64,000 nucleotides of DNA from positions 62,001-126,000 of the forward strand of contig ML991830.1 in NCBI GenBank assembly GCA_010094025.1, written 5' to 3'. A model generated the notes under the pieces. That model worked only from the letters and a program-made list of their open reading frames with translations. It ran no database searches and was not told the origin of the DNA. The first letter of the stretch is position 1. Every line of letters begins with the position of its first letter. The position numbers and the translations under genes were made by a program. Below, piece by piece: positions 33,700 through 44,316 of the stretch. This DNA is from Viridothelium virens. Taxonomy: Eukaryota; Ascomycota; Dothideomycetes; Trypetheliales; Trypetheliaceae.

Positions 33700-34199
33700 T
33701 TGAGAATAACAAGATATCTAAGATACTGTGTTAAAGTGGCTAGTACGCCCTTGGAAGGCTTGGAAAAAAAATGAATACCAGGATTAAGATTGTACATATC
33801 AACGTCATGACCAGGCGACGCAACAGAATCGACATTATACCTGTCTTTATCAAATTTGGCATTGCTCTATTTAGTCCCAGATGTGATTATATAGGCAGGC
33901 TAGTAAAGGATTTGTACCTCTTTCACAATCCAGCATTTCTCGCGGTATTTCAAATGTTCCGTTTCATCGAAGATTCGTTAAGAGTTGGCGACGTAGCAAG
34001 GTTTTTAATATGTGGCTCTTGGCCTCTCACACCTCAATCCGATCGCTAATTTGGTAGAATTGACTGAGGCTGCTCGAAAACTGGACTGTTGTGGATCCAG
34101 GACCTGTCCAGCTTGATTTCTCAGTAAAAGCCCCTGGATCAACTTGTCAGCAACAAACTAACAAGCCATAGATGGCAATTTAGATACCACTCGAAGAAC
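33700..34199. other. Right margin of the degraded island
   Basis: No gene supported. The open stretch 33771-34049 (plus) has no family match. It contains the 3' flank of the expansin-like gene. Confidence 0.4.
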
Positions 34200-34744
34200 T
34201 CACCACTCAACCGTGAAAACACCATCTTCGTGCAGGCCCGGTCCATGAAGATCCCAAGCAGGACCCTCGGCTATATCGATGTCTCCGTAGCCGTATCGAG
34301 GACATGTGTCAATCACGGTAGCGTCGATTACCCGGCTGACACCCTCGTTTGCTCCGCCATCTCCGCCACCAACGTTCTTGAGCCATACGTGTTGTCCGCA
34401 GTGGGCTCTGGAGTCTTGTGATGGTGAGAGTGCAACGACGTAGTGGTCGTCGTTCGAAGGCCATCCACAGGAGCCAAGGTTGCCGCCAGGGTTGTAGTCG
34501 GTCGCCCTGCCAACATTATCACCAGAGGGTGGTGTCAGCAATAAATGAAGTGTCTTGCACAAGAATGTTTTGAGCCACGTGATACAACGGATCTTCGTGT
34601 GATAAGAAGCTACAGTAACAGATGGGCTATTTGGAAAACCACTTACGACCAGCGACGAGAGAGGCCCTGCTGATCTGTTGGAATAGCAGTAGTCATGCAG
34701 AAGCATTCAAATAAGAACAAGACTGCAAGCATAAGGTTGAACAT
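34200..34744 (-). CDS. Small secreted RlpA/expansin-like double-psi beta-barrel protein
   Basis: Exon 1 34647-34744 encodes a signal peptide (MFNLMLAVLFLFECFCMTTA); a 140-bp intron (34507-34646, GTAAGT donor, GGCAG acceptor) joins exon 2 34200-34506. Mature protein about 115 residues, total 134. The barrel signature is clear: ATDYNPGGNLGSCGW, VVALSPSQ, HCGQHVWLKN, VIDATVIDTCPRYG, GDIDIAEGPAW, GVFTVEW. Cys residues at SCGW, HCG and TCP match the disulfide pattern of barwin/expansin-like secreted proteins. Asp residues of the RlpA/GH45-like groove (YNP...; DIDI) are kept, but no enzyme activity can be claimed. Such proteins act outside the cell, often at plant or fungal cell walls. A GTGAGT overlaps the stop, so an alternative 3' exon cannot be excluded. 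Confidence 0.85.
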
Positions 34745-35446
34745 CTTCCTTTTTCTTATGTTCAAATTGTATTTGCAGTGTACGAAGAACCTTCTGTGAA
34801 TTACTGGAATGTTTGAACTGCGAAGATGTGCGGATACTTATATTCCTAGTGGAGACAATAGACTGAAGGAGGGCAAAAAAAGTTAAATACGACAAGGAAA
34901 TTTGTGTGCTGAATGTGCGCAGAAATTTCAATGTTACCGATACTCTGAGTCCAGTACAGTGGCTTCTCTATAGATCTGACCGGTTGACAATCATATTTGC
35001 CGGCTGTTTCTTGTGCTCACTCTGGTTCCATATTCCCACCAAAATATTATCAGCGAGTGCTTGCATTTCAGGGTCATGACATCTGGAGCTTGCAATATCA
35101 TTGGCGAAGTGGAACTAAGTACAACGGTACAGGTTTAGAAAGTCTGTGCTGTTGAGACGAAGGAATACTATTTTTGGAGGACAAGGTTTGAGGAACGAAG
35201 TTTGAGCTGGAAAGAAAATCCCGGTTTATGCATCCAAAGGCGCATGACATAAGCAGGTTGCACAGGCATGCCACGTTCTTTGCCGGTCCCCTACCTGGGG
35301 CATTCATCATCTGCTCGCGATGCTCGTGTGACCATGACTTCCTTCAGTCTGCACCTTGTAGCCAACACAATGAGCTGATGAATGTGCGTGCAATCGTCCG
35401 CTTCCTTCATTCACCAAGAAAAGACAGCATACATACTAACCGCGTA
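34745..35446. other. Divergent upstream region
   Basis: Lies between the expansin-like gene (leftward) and the Atg28-like gene (rightward). The 35228-35446 part is open in frame with the Atg28-like gene, but its translation (Cys/His-rich, MHPKAHDISRLHRHATFF) does not look like the family and is probably 5' leader. Confidence 0.45.
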
Positions 35447-36961
35447 ATGTCTCTATCCAGACCTCAAGCCGTCAATAGCCGGCTCAAACATTCCCCATCC
35501 ATTTACGAACTTCAAGACCTCTCCCACCCGCCTGAGATGTCGTCCTACGTACCCCCGCCGCCGATAGCAGCTTCAGCGGTAGCTCTACCTATGCGGACTA
35601 CTACATCTCCGGCCAGATCACCCGAAGCACGTCTTGTTCTCCACCAACGAGAGGCACAGCTGCAGTCAGATTTGCAGCATCTCTTGGATGCACAAGCTGA
35701 TGGCCTGATCACTGGACTTGGCGGGGCACCGGAAGATCTGCCTGATGATTTGCTTTCGAATGGTAGCAGTACCCCTACAGCTTCCACAAGCTTTCGAACG
35801 GGGTCTAGAGGCAACGGCATGACAGCAGCAGAAGCTCGGCAACCTAAGCCTAAGCGGGTCGGCCTAGGAGGGGCAAGGAGGGGTCTTTGGAAAACAATTC
35901 GGAAGTTAGCAACTGTGAAGCAGGAAGAGGTAGCCTTGATCAACAGTGATATCGAGCACGATGAAGCAATCTCTGTCAAGTTGGACGCGTGGCAGCAAAA
36001 ATGGGACGGTCTTCAAAACTCAGTACAAAACATTGAGCAAGATAGCGAGGAGGGCGCAAGGGCTAAGAGCCTCCGGCATGAAGCCGAGGGCTTGGGAGTC
36101 GAGATCCAGGAGCTTGAGGCAAGGCTAGCGGAAATGAAGAGCAGGCATTGGGTCATGCTGCAAGAAGTGTCTCGCCTAGAAAATTCTGTACAGGCTAGGC
36201 TGAGCAGCTATAGGGAGAGTTTAGGTATTGTGGAGAAAGAAATTAGAGGCTTCTTACACCGACCTCCTACCGGCGATGGGGAAGAAGTGACAGGAAATAC
36301 TCATAGGAAAGGCAAAGATCGAGTTCATAACTTCATGGCACTGCCCCCTCAGAGAAGAACGCTGGAAATGGCTAGGAGTCACTGGGAAGATCGTCGGCAA
36401 AGCTTGGAAAGGATGAGGGAAGGAATAGAGTTCGAGAAAGAAGCTCTTGAAGAAGGCGCTGTGGTGTGGAAAGATGTGGTTGATGAGGTTTTAGAATTCG
36501 AAAGCAAGCTAAGAGCGCAAATGCAAAGGACAGCCCCAACCGAGCAAACACCGGACGAAGAAGAAAAGCAAAACGATTTGAAGCTACTCTTGAAGGATAT
36601 GGATCAGACTGTTGTCCAGATCGAAAGCAAACTAAAGCTTGCTGAGGCAAGGGATTGGAAACTCCTAGTCTGCTGCATTGGTGCCGAGTTGGAGGCTCTT
36701 AGGCAGGGTAAAGAGATTCTGGAGGCTCTTCTCGACCAAGAAACGCAACTAGAAGCACACAGTCCGGATGAACCGCGTACTCAAGGCAGCATTCATGAGC
36801 TCAATGGAGGATTGCTTGGGCAAGACCCGGCGGTTATGACAAGCAGCAGGGAAAGTGTGCTCCATCGTAACAAAGTGAAAGACAAAGCATATGACACAGA
36901 AGACGAGGAGCCTGATCCTGAGCTTCTCATATCGCATCAAGATACGGACACGTCCGAATAG
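35447..36961 (+). CDS. ATG28: Atg28-like autophagy protein
   Basis: No intron, 504 residues from MSLSRPQAVNSRLKHSPS at 35447; in-frame ATGs exist upstream (35228) and downstream (35537, MSSYVPPPP). A disordered N-terminus leads to LHQREAQLQSDLQHLLDAQA, a helix typical of the family, then RQPKPKRVGLGGARRGLWKT, the conserved basic Atg28 segment, followed by a long coiled coil (SLRHEAEGLGVEIQELEARL; MARSHWEDRRQSLERMREGI; LKLAEARDWKLLVCCIGAEL). Atg28 was defined in Komagataella as a coiled-coil factor bound to Atg17 and Atg35 in pexophagy. In filamentous fungi the homologue is assigned by the RQPKxKxxGLxxAR segment; role inferred from that. The tail is acidic (DTEDEEPDPELLISHQ). Confidence 0.8.
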   Translation: MSLSRPQAVNSRLKHSPSIYELQDLSHPPEMSSYVPPPPIAASAVALPMRTTTSPARSPEARLVLHQREAQLQSDLQHLLDAQADGLITGLGGAPEDLPDDLLSNGSSTPTASTSFRTGSRGNGMTAAEARQPKPKRVGLGGARRGLWKTIRKLATVKQEEVALINSDIEHDEAISVKLDAWQQKWDGLQNSVQNIEQDSEEGARAKSLRHEAEGLGVEIQELEARLAEMKSRHWVMLQEVSRLENSVQARLSSYRESLGIVEKEIRGFLHRPPTGDGEEVTGNTHRKGKDRVHNFMALPPQRRTLEMARSHWEDRRQSLERMREGIEFEKEALEEGAVVWKDVVDEVLEFESKLRAQMQRTAPTEQTPDEEEKQNDLKLLLKDMDQTVVQIESKLKLAEARDWKLLVCCIGAELEALRQGKEILEALLDQETQLEAHSPDEPRTQGSIHELNGGLLGQDPAVMTSSRESVLHRNKVKDKAYDTEDEEPDPELLISHQDTDTSE

Positions 36962-37543
36962 ATGGATACCAGCGTTTTTTCACATCGTTAGACTCCTGAT
37001 ACCCTTCCATTATTCCAGTCTCAATTTCACCAAGAATTCAGCACGAATTAGGCTGATGGGCCTCCCTTGCGCAATCCATGAAGTCTCAGATGACTAAACA
37101 GTAAATCTGTTCATCAATAGATAAGGCAAAGGAGCTACTGCAGCGATGCCATCCAGTGGTTAGTACGTTCCAAGAAGATATGCGAGAGTGTACTTTCAAA
37201 GAATCATGATAATGTAGAATTGCCAGCTCAGAAAAACTGCACCGGTAGGTTCTAGGCCGCTACGCTCAGCCTCTAGCAAGCGCAGAATTAGTCGCAACTC
37301 GCGCTAGGGGTTCCATGTCCGAGAAGGTAGATAGATCTTGAGACGGCGCATGCAGAGGCACGACGTTGAGGATTGCAGCCTAACGGGCTGAGGATAGACT
37401 TGCCTAGCATTCTTACTATGTGAGCCCACGGAGTATGGATTACAATGCTCTTGTAATATAATCAATCCATGAGTTCTGCGGCCTTCACTCTGTCAAAGGC
37501 AGGCTATTCCAGATCTCTCGCACGTTAGCAGTGGAGAACGCTA
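36962..37543. other. Gene-free stretch
   Basis: No gene supported. A tRNA-like A-box string (CCAGTGGTTAGTACG, about 37152) was examined and dismissed for lack of a B box or a cloverleaf. Confidence 0.45.
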
Positions 37544-38502
37544 GTGAACATGAATCCCTATGAAGCCAACCCCACGAAGATTCCAGAGACAGATAGGTAC
37601 TCAGATATACCCTCCTATGGTCGTTACTTGCCTCAAGCGGACGACTTCAAACCTGATACTAAGCACATCAACTCTATCTCTGCCGACTCCCTAGTCTACT
37701 GGGCTTCGGTGCTCGAACACTGTAATGCTTCCTTCAGAATTTACGAAAACATAGATGGCGGCCGCGATGTATTCGCGTTTGGAAGCGTGATCATTAAGTC
37801 GACGCATCTTAAGAAAAAAATGGAGGGTAGGCGAGCAGATCGAGACTACTCTTACGCGGACGCGAATGAAGTCGCGGCCACCGCTTTGGCGCGAGAAGTA
37901 CTCAAAGATGTCAAAGTTCCGCATATTTACTTTGCAGGAAAGGTACTGCTCAACTGAAGCTTGCAGCTCGCCATTATTACTTTTACTAATCGAGATTTCC
38001 GAAGATTAATGGTCGATATGTTCTGGTACAGGAGCGAATTCCTGGAGTCGGTCTCAACATTGCCTGGCAGTACATCCCTCAATCCCAGAAAGTGTCATTC
38101 AAGCAACAAGCACGCGGTTTATTAAGACAGCTACATCAGATAAAATCTCCAACCGCACTCAAAAGGCCCTCTTATGTCGTTCCGGACCTAGATCCAGTTA
38201 GCCACCGAGGCATCCAGGAATTAGAGAGAAACATCATTTTCTCGGCCAGCAACGATGATCCTGACCTCAGCTTCATGCATAACGACTTCTCTTTATCTAA
38301 CTGCATAGTCGATCGGGGCAAGATAGTCGGACTCGTTGATTGGGAAATGGCCGGCTTTTTTGGATGGAAGAGAGCTGGAGAAGTTCACCTGCAAATCCGA
38401 ACTCCTAAGAGGGAAAATTTCGCTGCATCGAATCTGGCTGAAGACTTCCTGAATGATATCCTCTTCTGGAATGATCTGTACGTACTAGAGTCCGCAGTAT
38501 AA
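37544..38502 (+). CDS. Aminoglycoside-phosphotransferase-like (APH/PKL) kinase
   Basis: Exon 1 37544-37942, intron 37943-38004 (62 bp), exon 2 38005-38502; 298 residues. The N-lobe has VFAFGSVIIKSTHLKKK (the ATP-binding Lys) and NEVAATALAREVL (helix C Glu). After the splice comes GRYVLVQERIPGVGLNIAW (hinge). The catalytic loop is FMHNDFSLSNCIVD (HxDxxxxN; usual HGDLxxxN), and the metal-binding Asp is in GLVDWEMAGFF. The following FGWKRAGEVHLQIRTPKREN resembles the C-terminal region of fungal APH-fold proteins. This group is expanded in Pezizomycotina with unknown substrates; antibiotic resistance is not implied. Shorter than many relatives after the catalytic lobe. Confidence 0.85.
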
Positions 38503-39468
38503 ATCGTGATTTCTTGAGCGCTCCAGATGGACGTGGTCTAGCTGCTTCGACATCGATGATCCTCGAACTTTAGAGAGGCAACGGTCCTAGCATCGAGGCT
38601 TTCCCAGTGGTGACAAGGGAATGAATTACACCAGCGTGCCGTTACAAAAAGCTGCATCATTCTCCGTCAGTATGGTTTTCACTACTAATCTGTGATCTTG
38701 AAGAGCGCCATCCTCCTTCAGCTTTCCTACGAAACATGACGTCTCGCGCATCTATGCGATCAATTCCTCTTCGTCTGACGACAAGGGTTCGTTTAGCAAA
38801 AAAGATATCTCTTAGTGGCAACTTCAGGAGCCAACACGTATGTCATGCTTCAGACATAGTAGCACTTGGTGGAAGATTCAAGATCGGATTTTTAATGCAT
38901 TGTAGGCGAGGATTCGAAATGCAGATGCAAAGCTTTGGAGAAAGATTGGGTGTCTGAAAATCTCACCAAGACCATAGCTGAACTTGCAAGTATTCTGATT
39001 GATGGTCTCTTGCGCCCTTTGTACTCGTGTCCTGTATTCTCAACGAAGGTCGCAAGCTTTGGTCCTACCTCTGTTCTCCGTAATGCGGACCTACTTAACC
39101 ATAGCAAGGAAAGACTACTCTACCACAGAGTAGCCCCTCACAACAAATGTAACCAATCCCCGCTGCCCACCGTAGTGGAGCTGACGCTGAGACTTCAAGC
39201 TTAAGTTGGGAAGGTGGAGATGGTTGCCAAAAGCCAATGGACAACACTACTGGTAGAGTATGCCACAGTGGTAGAGGAAGCGGTGGAGGACTGAAGTATG
39301 GTGCGGTGCAAGCCGAAGGACGGCGTCTGAGACTGCCAAACTCTTGCCGGATTCTCAGCCCAACTCGATTCTCCGTGATCTCTTCTCTCCGAAGCATCAA
39401 AATAATCTCGATCCATTGACAATATGACATGATTGGCATTTATCGAGGGACGACTACGTCCCTAAAAT
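38503..39468. other. Gene-free stretch of about 1 kb
   Basis: Only short family-less open stretches on both strands (38736-38957, 38935-39204, 39095-39439). Two convergent/divergent signals cannot be assigned. Probably 3' flank of the kinase-like gene and promoter of the hydrolase gene. Confidence 0.4.
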
Positions 39469-40716
39469 ATGATGCCCGAAGTAGCCTTCAGTTTTACCAT
39501 TCCGTCCCTTCACGACGATGCTGTCCTTGACTGCCGCGTGTATCTTCCTTCGTCACGCATACGTGCCGAGCATGCCTCCCGGTCTGATATTCTCGGCGCT
39601 GTAATGGCGCATCCTTATGCTCCAGTCGGGGGTTGTTACGACGATCCTGTGGTTTTGGGGGCCGTGGAAGAGCTCCTACGGCAGGGTTGCTTCGTAGGTA
39701 CGTTTAATTTCAGGTCGGTATAAGTCTTTATCTACGTACTACTTCTCGAAGGCTGACCTTTCCATGCCAGAGGTGTATACGGAGGTAACGGTCGAACGAG
39801 TTGGACGGGCAAGCCAGAAATACAAGACTATATATCTTTCGCTGGATTCTTCGCCCACTATCTTGACCTCGTACAACAAGCTATACCCTCTAACCCTTCG
39901 ATGCCCGTTACTCCGTCGCAACTACATCCTGAGTCTGCCGTGGACCCTAAGTTACAATCTGCACAAGATCTGAGACCACCCTTTAAACTTATCCTTGGTG
40001 GATACTCGTATGGATCGGTCATTGTCACGCGCCTTCCACCACTTCGCGACATGCTGTCTGGCTTTCGGCACCCTGAAGACGGTACCGCCGCCTCTGAGAT
40101 CTTGCAGCGCGCCCGTACAATATCAAGCTGGACGATTGAAAAAGTGGAGGCTGCGCGACGCGCGAATGCTCGCCGACTAACGCCATCAATAACCATGGGT
40201 GGTGAAGAGACACCATCAGACCAAAGACGTGTCAGTCGAGAGGGTGGAGGTCATAGCCTAGACTTGGAGGGGCTGAGAAGGAGCTTGGATATCCCAAGAC
40301 GAATCAAGGAGCATAGAAGCCATACTCGGAGTCGTGAGCACACTCCCTCATCTACAGAGAAGAGCGATCATGACGACGAGGATATGCCATCGATAAAGGT
40401 TCAATACCTCTTGGTGTCACCGGTGCTGGGTATTGTCGGTTCTGCGCTTTCGGCGTTTGGCGCTCATGGTGATCCTGCAGATGTCAAAACCACTCTAGCC
40501 AAGGAACCGACGCTGGCCGTTTACGGGGACAAGGATATATTCACATCAACAAGAAAGGTTCGTCAATGGGCCCAGAGGCTGAGCTCAAACTCTGATCGCT
40601 TTTGGGCTGTGGAGGTGAATGGAGCGGGCCATTTCTGGCGAGAGCGAGGGGTCACAGCAAAATTGCGGAGTGCAATCGAAAGCTGGGTGACGAAGCTGCA
40701 GGCGGCGTCGAGATGA
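39469..40716 (+). CDS. Alpha/beta hydrolase (COG2945-like) with disordered insertion
   Basis: Exon 1 39469-39713, intron 39714-39770 (57 bp; weak GTCGGT donor, CCATGCCAG acceptor), exon 2 39771-40716; 396 residues. The splice restores the signature TFNFRGVYGGNGRTSW seen in this hydrolase family. Strand/oxyanion: AHPYAPVGGCYDDPVV. Nucleophile Ser in LILGGYSYGSVIVTRL; Asp in LAVYGDKDIFTSTRKV; His in EVNGAGHFWRERGV. Between nucleophile and Asp is an insertion of about 130 residues, Ser/Arg/Glu-rich and mostly disordered (DQRRVSREGGGHSLDLEG; RSHTRSREHTPSSTEK). The substrate is unknown; bacterial relatives are annotated as carboxylesterases or dienelactone-hydrolase-like. Cytosolic: no signal peptide. 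Confidence 0.88.
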
Positions 40717-41616
40717 TGTCTGATGAATACCTACATAGTCGTATATGAGATACCCAAGGTACATACCGTGTACGACTGTTTCAGGGCTGTGGATGCGAGT
40801 TGCAAGCCTGGTGTACTAAGTATCGCCACACGCAAAAACTTGTTACTTTGGTCCCCAATCTTGCACTGAAGGTAAAAGTCGCCTGAATTGGTCATTTTCC
40901 TAGAGCCACCGTCTTCAGCCGTCTCGTAATCCCAGCAGCCCTGCTATCTTGGGAACTACCAAATAGGCGGAACGCATTGAGAAGCCTGCGTACTGCGCTC
41001 GTAAAACCCAGTAGCTTATTCATAAAGAGCTGGCTCGCATACGAACCCAAAATGCAGGAGTTACATCTCGCCACGCCGCGCTCTTCCCACATTGTCTTTC
41101 TAGTGGCAGAGTGGCAGTGAGAAGCGTCAAGCCATATTCTTTCTAATCCTTGCACTTTTCCAAGAAAGCCTTACCTCTCGTTTTCGCCGAATCCTCTCCG
41201 CTGGTCTTCTTCACAGGTCTGCCTCACTATTGACACGTCCTAGGCCGGATGCCTGTCACAAACCTGCAAGCAGCGAGCACTGACTACCCGATCTGTGGCC
41301 TCTAGCCTAGCTCCTTGACCAGAGTCTGCTTTTAATCGAGTCCTGTCATTTCTTTCGTGATCTACCTTAAAAACATGTTCTACGCGAGCGTGGCTCTTAG
41401 CCGCGCTTCGTTGTCTTCTCTATGTATTGCCCTTATGTGCAACCGTGAATTTGCGCGAAGCAACTTGCCTCAAGCAGGAAAAGAAGCAGTTCAAAGGCAG
41501 AACGCTCGCTTCAGCACGCTATACTCTGCTGTGTTGAATCATTGTCTCACGGACTTCAGCGCGCTAATTATGTACTATTCTGCGGCACTCGGAGATTCCA
41601 TATATTTGCAGTCCTT
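40717..41616. other. Intergenic region between convergent hydrolase and MFS genes
   Basis: A minus-strand open stretch at 40892-41155 has no ATG-anchored family match. Holds 3' flanks of both genes. No gene supported. Confidence 0.4.
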
Positions 41617-43468
41617 TCATGATTCCCTTGATATGTCATTACTCCGTTCCACGTCTAATCGTGTACTTCCGTCCGGCGGAAATCGCGACATCAGTAATAT
41701 GCAGAAGCCCAGGACCGCGACGCTCTTAAATCTAATCAGTGGGAAAGACCCGACAAGAAGTATCGAGGGAGATGGCTTACCGCATTGCACACAAATACTA
41801 AATAGGTTTTCCCAATCTCGGCGAAGGCAGCAAACACGAGTCCGAAAATACTCGCTGGGAAGTAAAGTCAGCTATCGCATTGTATCTAAAGTGAAATCGA
41901 TCGACTTGGTACATACTCGTGAGCAGCCTTGCAATCATCTCAACCAGTGTAATGGCACTAAGTGCGTCCGTCCGCTCAGAAGGAGGACACATCTGCAGAA
42001 TCGATCCTTTAGAGGCAGAACCAGTGCCGGAAGCGAACGGCAGTAAGGCTGCGACGATATACATTTGCCAGCCTTCTCCAACAAAAGAAGCCGCGCCAGT
42101 CAGAATGCCATCTACCAGTAAGCTGAAGCGGGTGAAAAGTAAATCAAAGTCAAATGTCTCGTTCTCATTCGAGAGCTTGGGGGGCTCCACAGGCTCTTCT
42201 TCATGGTCAACACCTTGAGGGGCGGGGATTTGGTTTGGCTCAGTTGGAATATCAGGGATATCCGAGGCCTTGGCTACGAGACTTCTCGTGTTCTTTGCTT
42301 TGTCTCTATTCTCCAGCCAGCGTCGACCACCAGAGATTATCCGCGGGAAAAGCAACGTCAGGAAGAAACCGCGGATCATAGAATTCATCGAAATCAGCAA
42401 GCTGTTTTCTGTCGTGCCGAATCCAAAGACGTCGGTGGAGTACATCTGGAGAAGAACAGGTACGTAGCTTGTAGCAAGAACACCGAAGAAGGAACCTGCA
42501 CCGAGAACGAGCGCACCGTATTCTCGCTTGATACGACCGTCGCGCATGATCCATTTCTGGGGCACAAAGGTCTTGAGGGGTCCGAAGAATCGTGTGAGCC
42601 CTTTCGAGCTCCGAGTTGCCTCCGCTTTATTCGGCGCGATCCACGGGAGGAACAACAGAACGTACACAGACGAGATCAGGAACAGTGCTAGAGTAACACG
42701 AAATGGGGATATAATTCCGAATGAATCGCTCAAAAGTCCGCCGGCGAGAAAACCAATAGATGTTCCGAACATATTACATCCTTGCAGACGTCCGAGGTAG
42801 CCAGTTCGCTCCCTATGCGAGATGACTTCGGTCACGAAGGTGTTCAGCGCGAGGATATATCCTGACGGCCCTCCGATGATCGTAATAATCTGCGAGCATT
42901 GGACGATTAATATGCCATTGCTGCTGCCTGTCATGACCCCGATGTTCTGCACCGCGAGTCGGACAGCCGGCCAAAAAACGGAGATGAATAGGGCAGTCTT
43001 GACGCCAAATTTCTTGATCATCCATCCTGTTACAAAGAGATTGGAAACTCCGAAGAAGGTAGTGGACGCTCCCAGCAGAGACACTGCACGAGCCGTACCG
43101 GCCTCAATTTCTGGGACTGAACAGCGGTCAGATCCTGGGGGTGGGAGCGGATGTTTCTCGTAATACGCATCACACGTCATTAACCGAAACACATAGATGA
43201 GTCTTCTCGCAATTAGTCCATGGCAGTCCATATAGAGTGGAAATGCGCGGGCAGCAATTCCCAACGCAATGGTGGATGGGTGTACTCACGGAACCTGGGT
43301 CACAGCGAAGGACAGCGAGACGATGAAAGCACAGAATAGAATGCGATAGATGGCCGGTATGGTCCATGGCTGGCGTTCTTTCGATGAGTCACGCGATAGC
43401 AATGGTGTGTTCTCCGTCGTCTCACTCGACTCGTTCACCTCCACTCTGGGGGATTGATCTTTTGCCAT
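41617..43468 (-). CDS. Major facilitator superfamily transporter (proton-coupled, general substrate)
   Basis: Start MAKDQSPRVEVNESSETTEN at 43468. Intron near 43209-43293 joins TQVP to LIYVFRLMTCDAYYEKH. The main exon carries TM2-TM11 with LGASTTFFGVSNLFVTGWMI, RERTGYLGRLQGCNMFGTSI (loop between TM4 and TM5) and a long acidic central loop (PAPQGVDHEEEPVEPP). A GTATGT donor after LLT and a CCCAG acceptor lead to SIFGLVFAAFAEIGKTYLVF (TM12), and a last splice to SVAVLGFCILLMSRFPPDG with stop at 41617. Two 3' introns are inferred from the family pattern; without them the protein would end early and lose TM12. This subgroup is distantly similar to tetracycline/folate-type MFS carriers; substrate unknown. 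Confidence 0.87.
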
Positions 43469-44316
43469 GACGAAGTTGTTGGAGGACCAAGGGCAAGTTT
43501 CCCCACGGCATCTTTTCTTATCGGCGGGTCGATCATGTTGCAAACCCTGGCAGCCGGGATGGCGTGCCGGCGTACCGGTGGGAGAAAGGTGGTGTATGCA
43601 GGGCGGCGTGGAGAGCTCGGGTTAAATGCAGGGCGACGGCGGTGGACGATTAGGGATATGGCGGGGCGGCAAGGGTGGATACGATGCCCGTTACCTTATC
43701 GATAACCAACTGCGATGGTGGAAGAAGGTGGTGGAGCTGATGTGGAGTAGAGATGGTCGCATCGTAGCCAATACACCGACCTCAATTCGAACCCCCAAAA
43801 ACCTCCTTGCAAAATGTCCGGATTAAGTCTGGTGGCCATATACACCGGTACTTGTCGCTAGGTATGAGTCAAGGCAAGCATGGACGTGAAGTTCTTACCA
43901 TACCATGATTTCACGTTAGTAGGTATTCTTATACGGCGTGCAAATTTCCAAGTTCTTGTGAAAGAGTGTTGTGCATGACCTCAAGACCTCCGCAATAAAT
44001 GCTCAGTCTCTGAGGATGAAGCAGGTTACAGGAATACTGCAAAAAGGCACAGTACTCCCTCACTCTAAGGTATCTAGAGTAGTTGCCAAGAATCAGGAAA
44101 ACAAGGCACAATCACATAGCCTTCCATTTGTCATATCCTGGATGGGCTGACCCAAAGATCTATATATCTTATACAAGTAAAAACAATCTAGGTATCCCAT
44201 ATCTCATCATATTAAATAAAGTACCAAATTCCCTACCAGAAAAGTCTCCCAAAATCGCTTAAACGTACTCCACTGTCTGATTCCATCAAGAACGCTAGGA
44301 AGTCTGGTGTCAGAGT
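43469..44316. other. MFS promoter and 3' flank of the repeat protein gene
   Basis: GC-rich stretch 43540-43760 just upstream of the MFS start, then AT-rich sequence from 43850 to 44316. No gene supported. Confidence 0.45.

Noticed and set aside
35228-35446. N-terminal extension of the Atg28-like protein from the ATG at 35228
   Set aside because: The extra 73 residues are Cys/His-rich and unlike the disordered, Pro/Ser-rich start of the family. A downstream ATG is more natural.
37140-37330. tRNA-like sequence (CCAGTGGTTAGTACG as an A box)
   Set aside because: No B box of the GGTTCGAATCC type at the right distance and no acceptor-stem pairing could be drawn.
40892-41155. Minus-strand 87-residue open stretch
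   Set aside because: No recognisable family, begins without convincing start context, and lies between two convergent 3' ends.
41357-42046. Plus-strand open stretch of 229 residues over the MFS 3' end
   Set aside because: It overlaps the antisense of the TM12 and tail exons, which match the MFS family closely. The plus translation has no domain.
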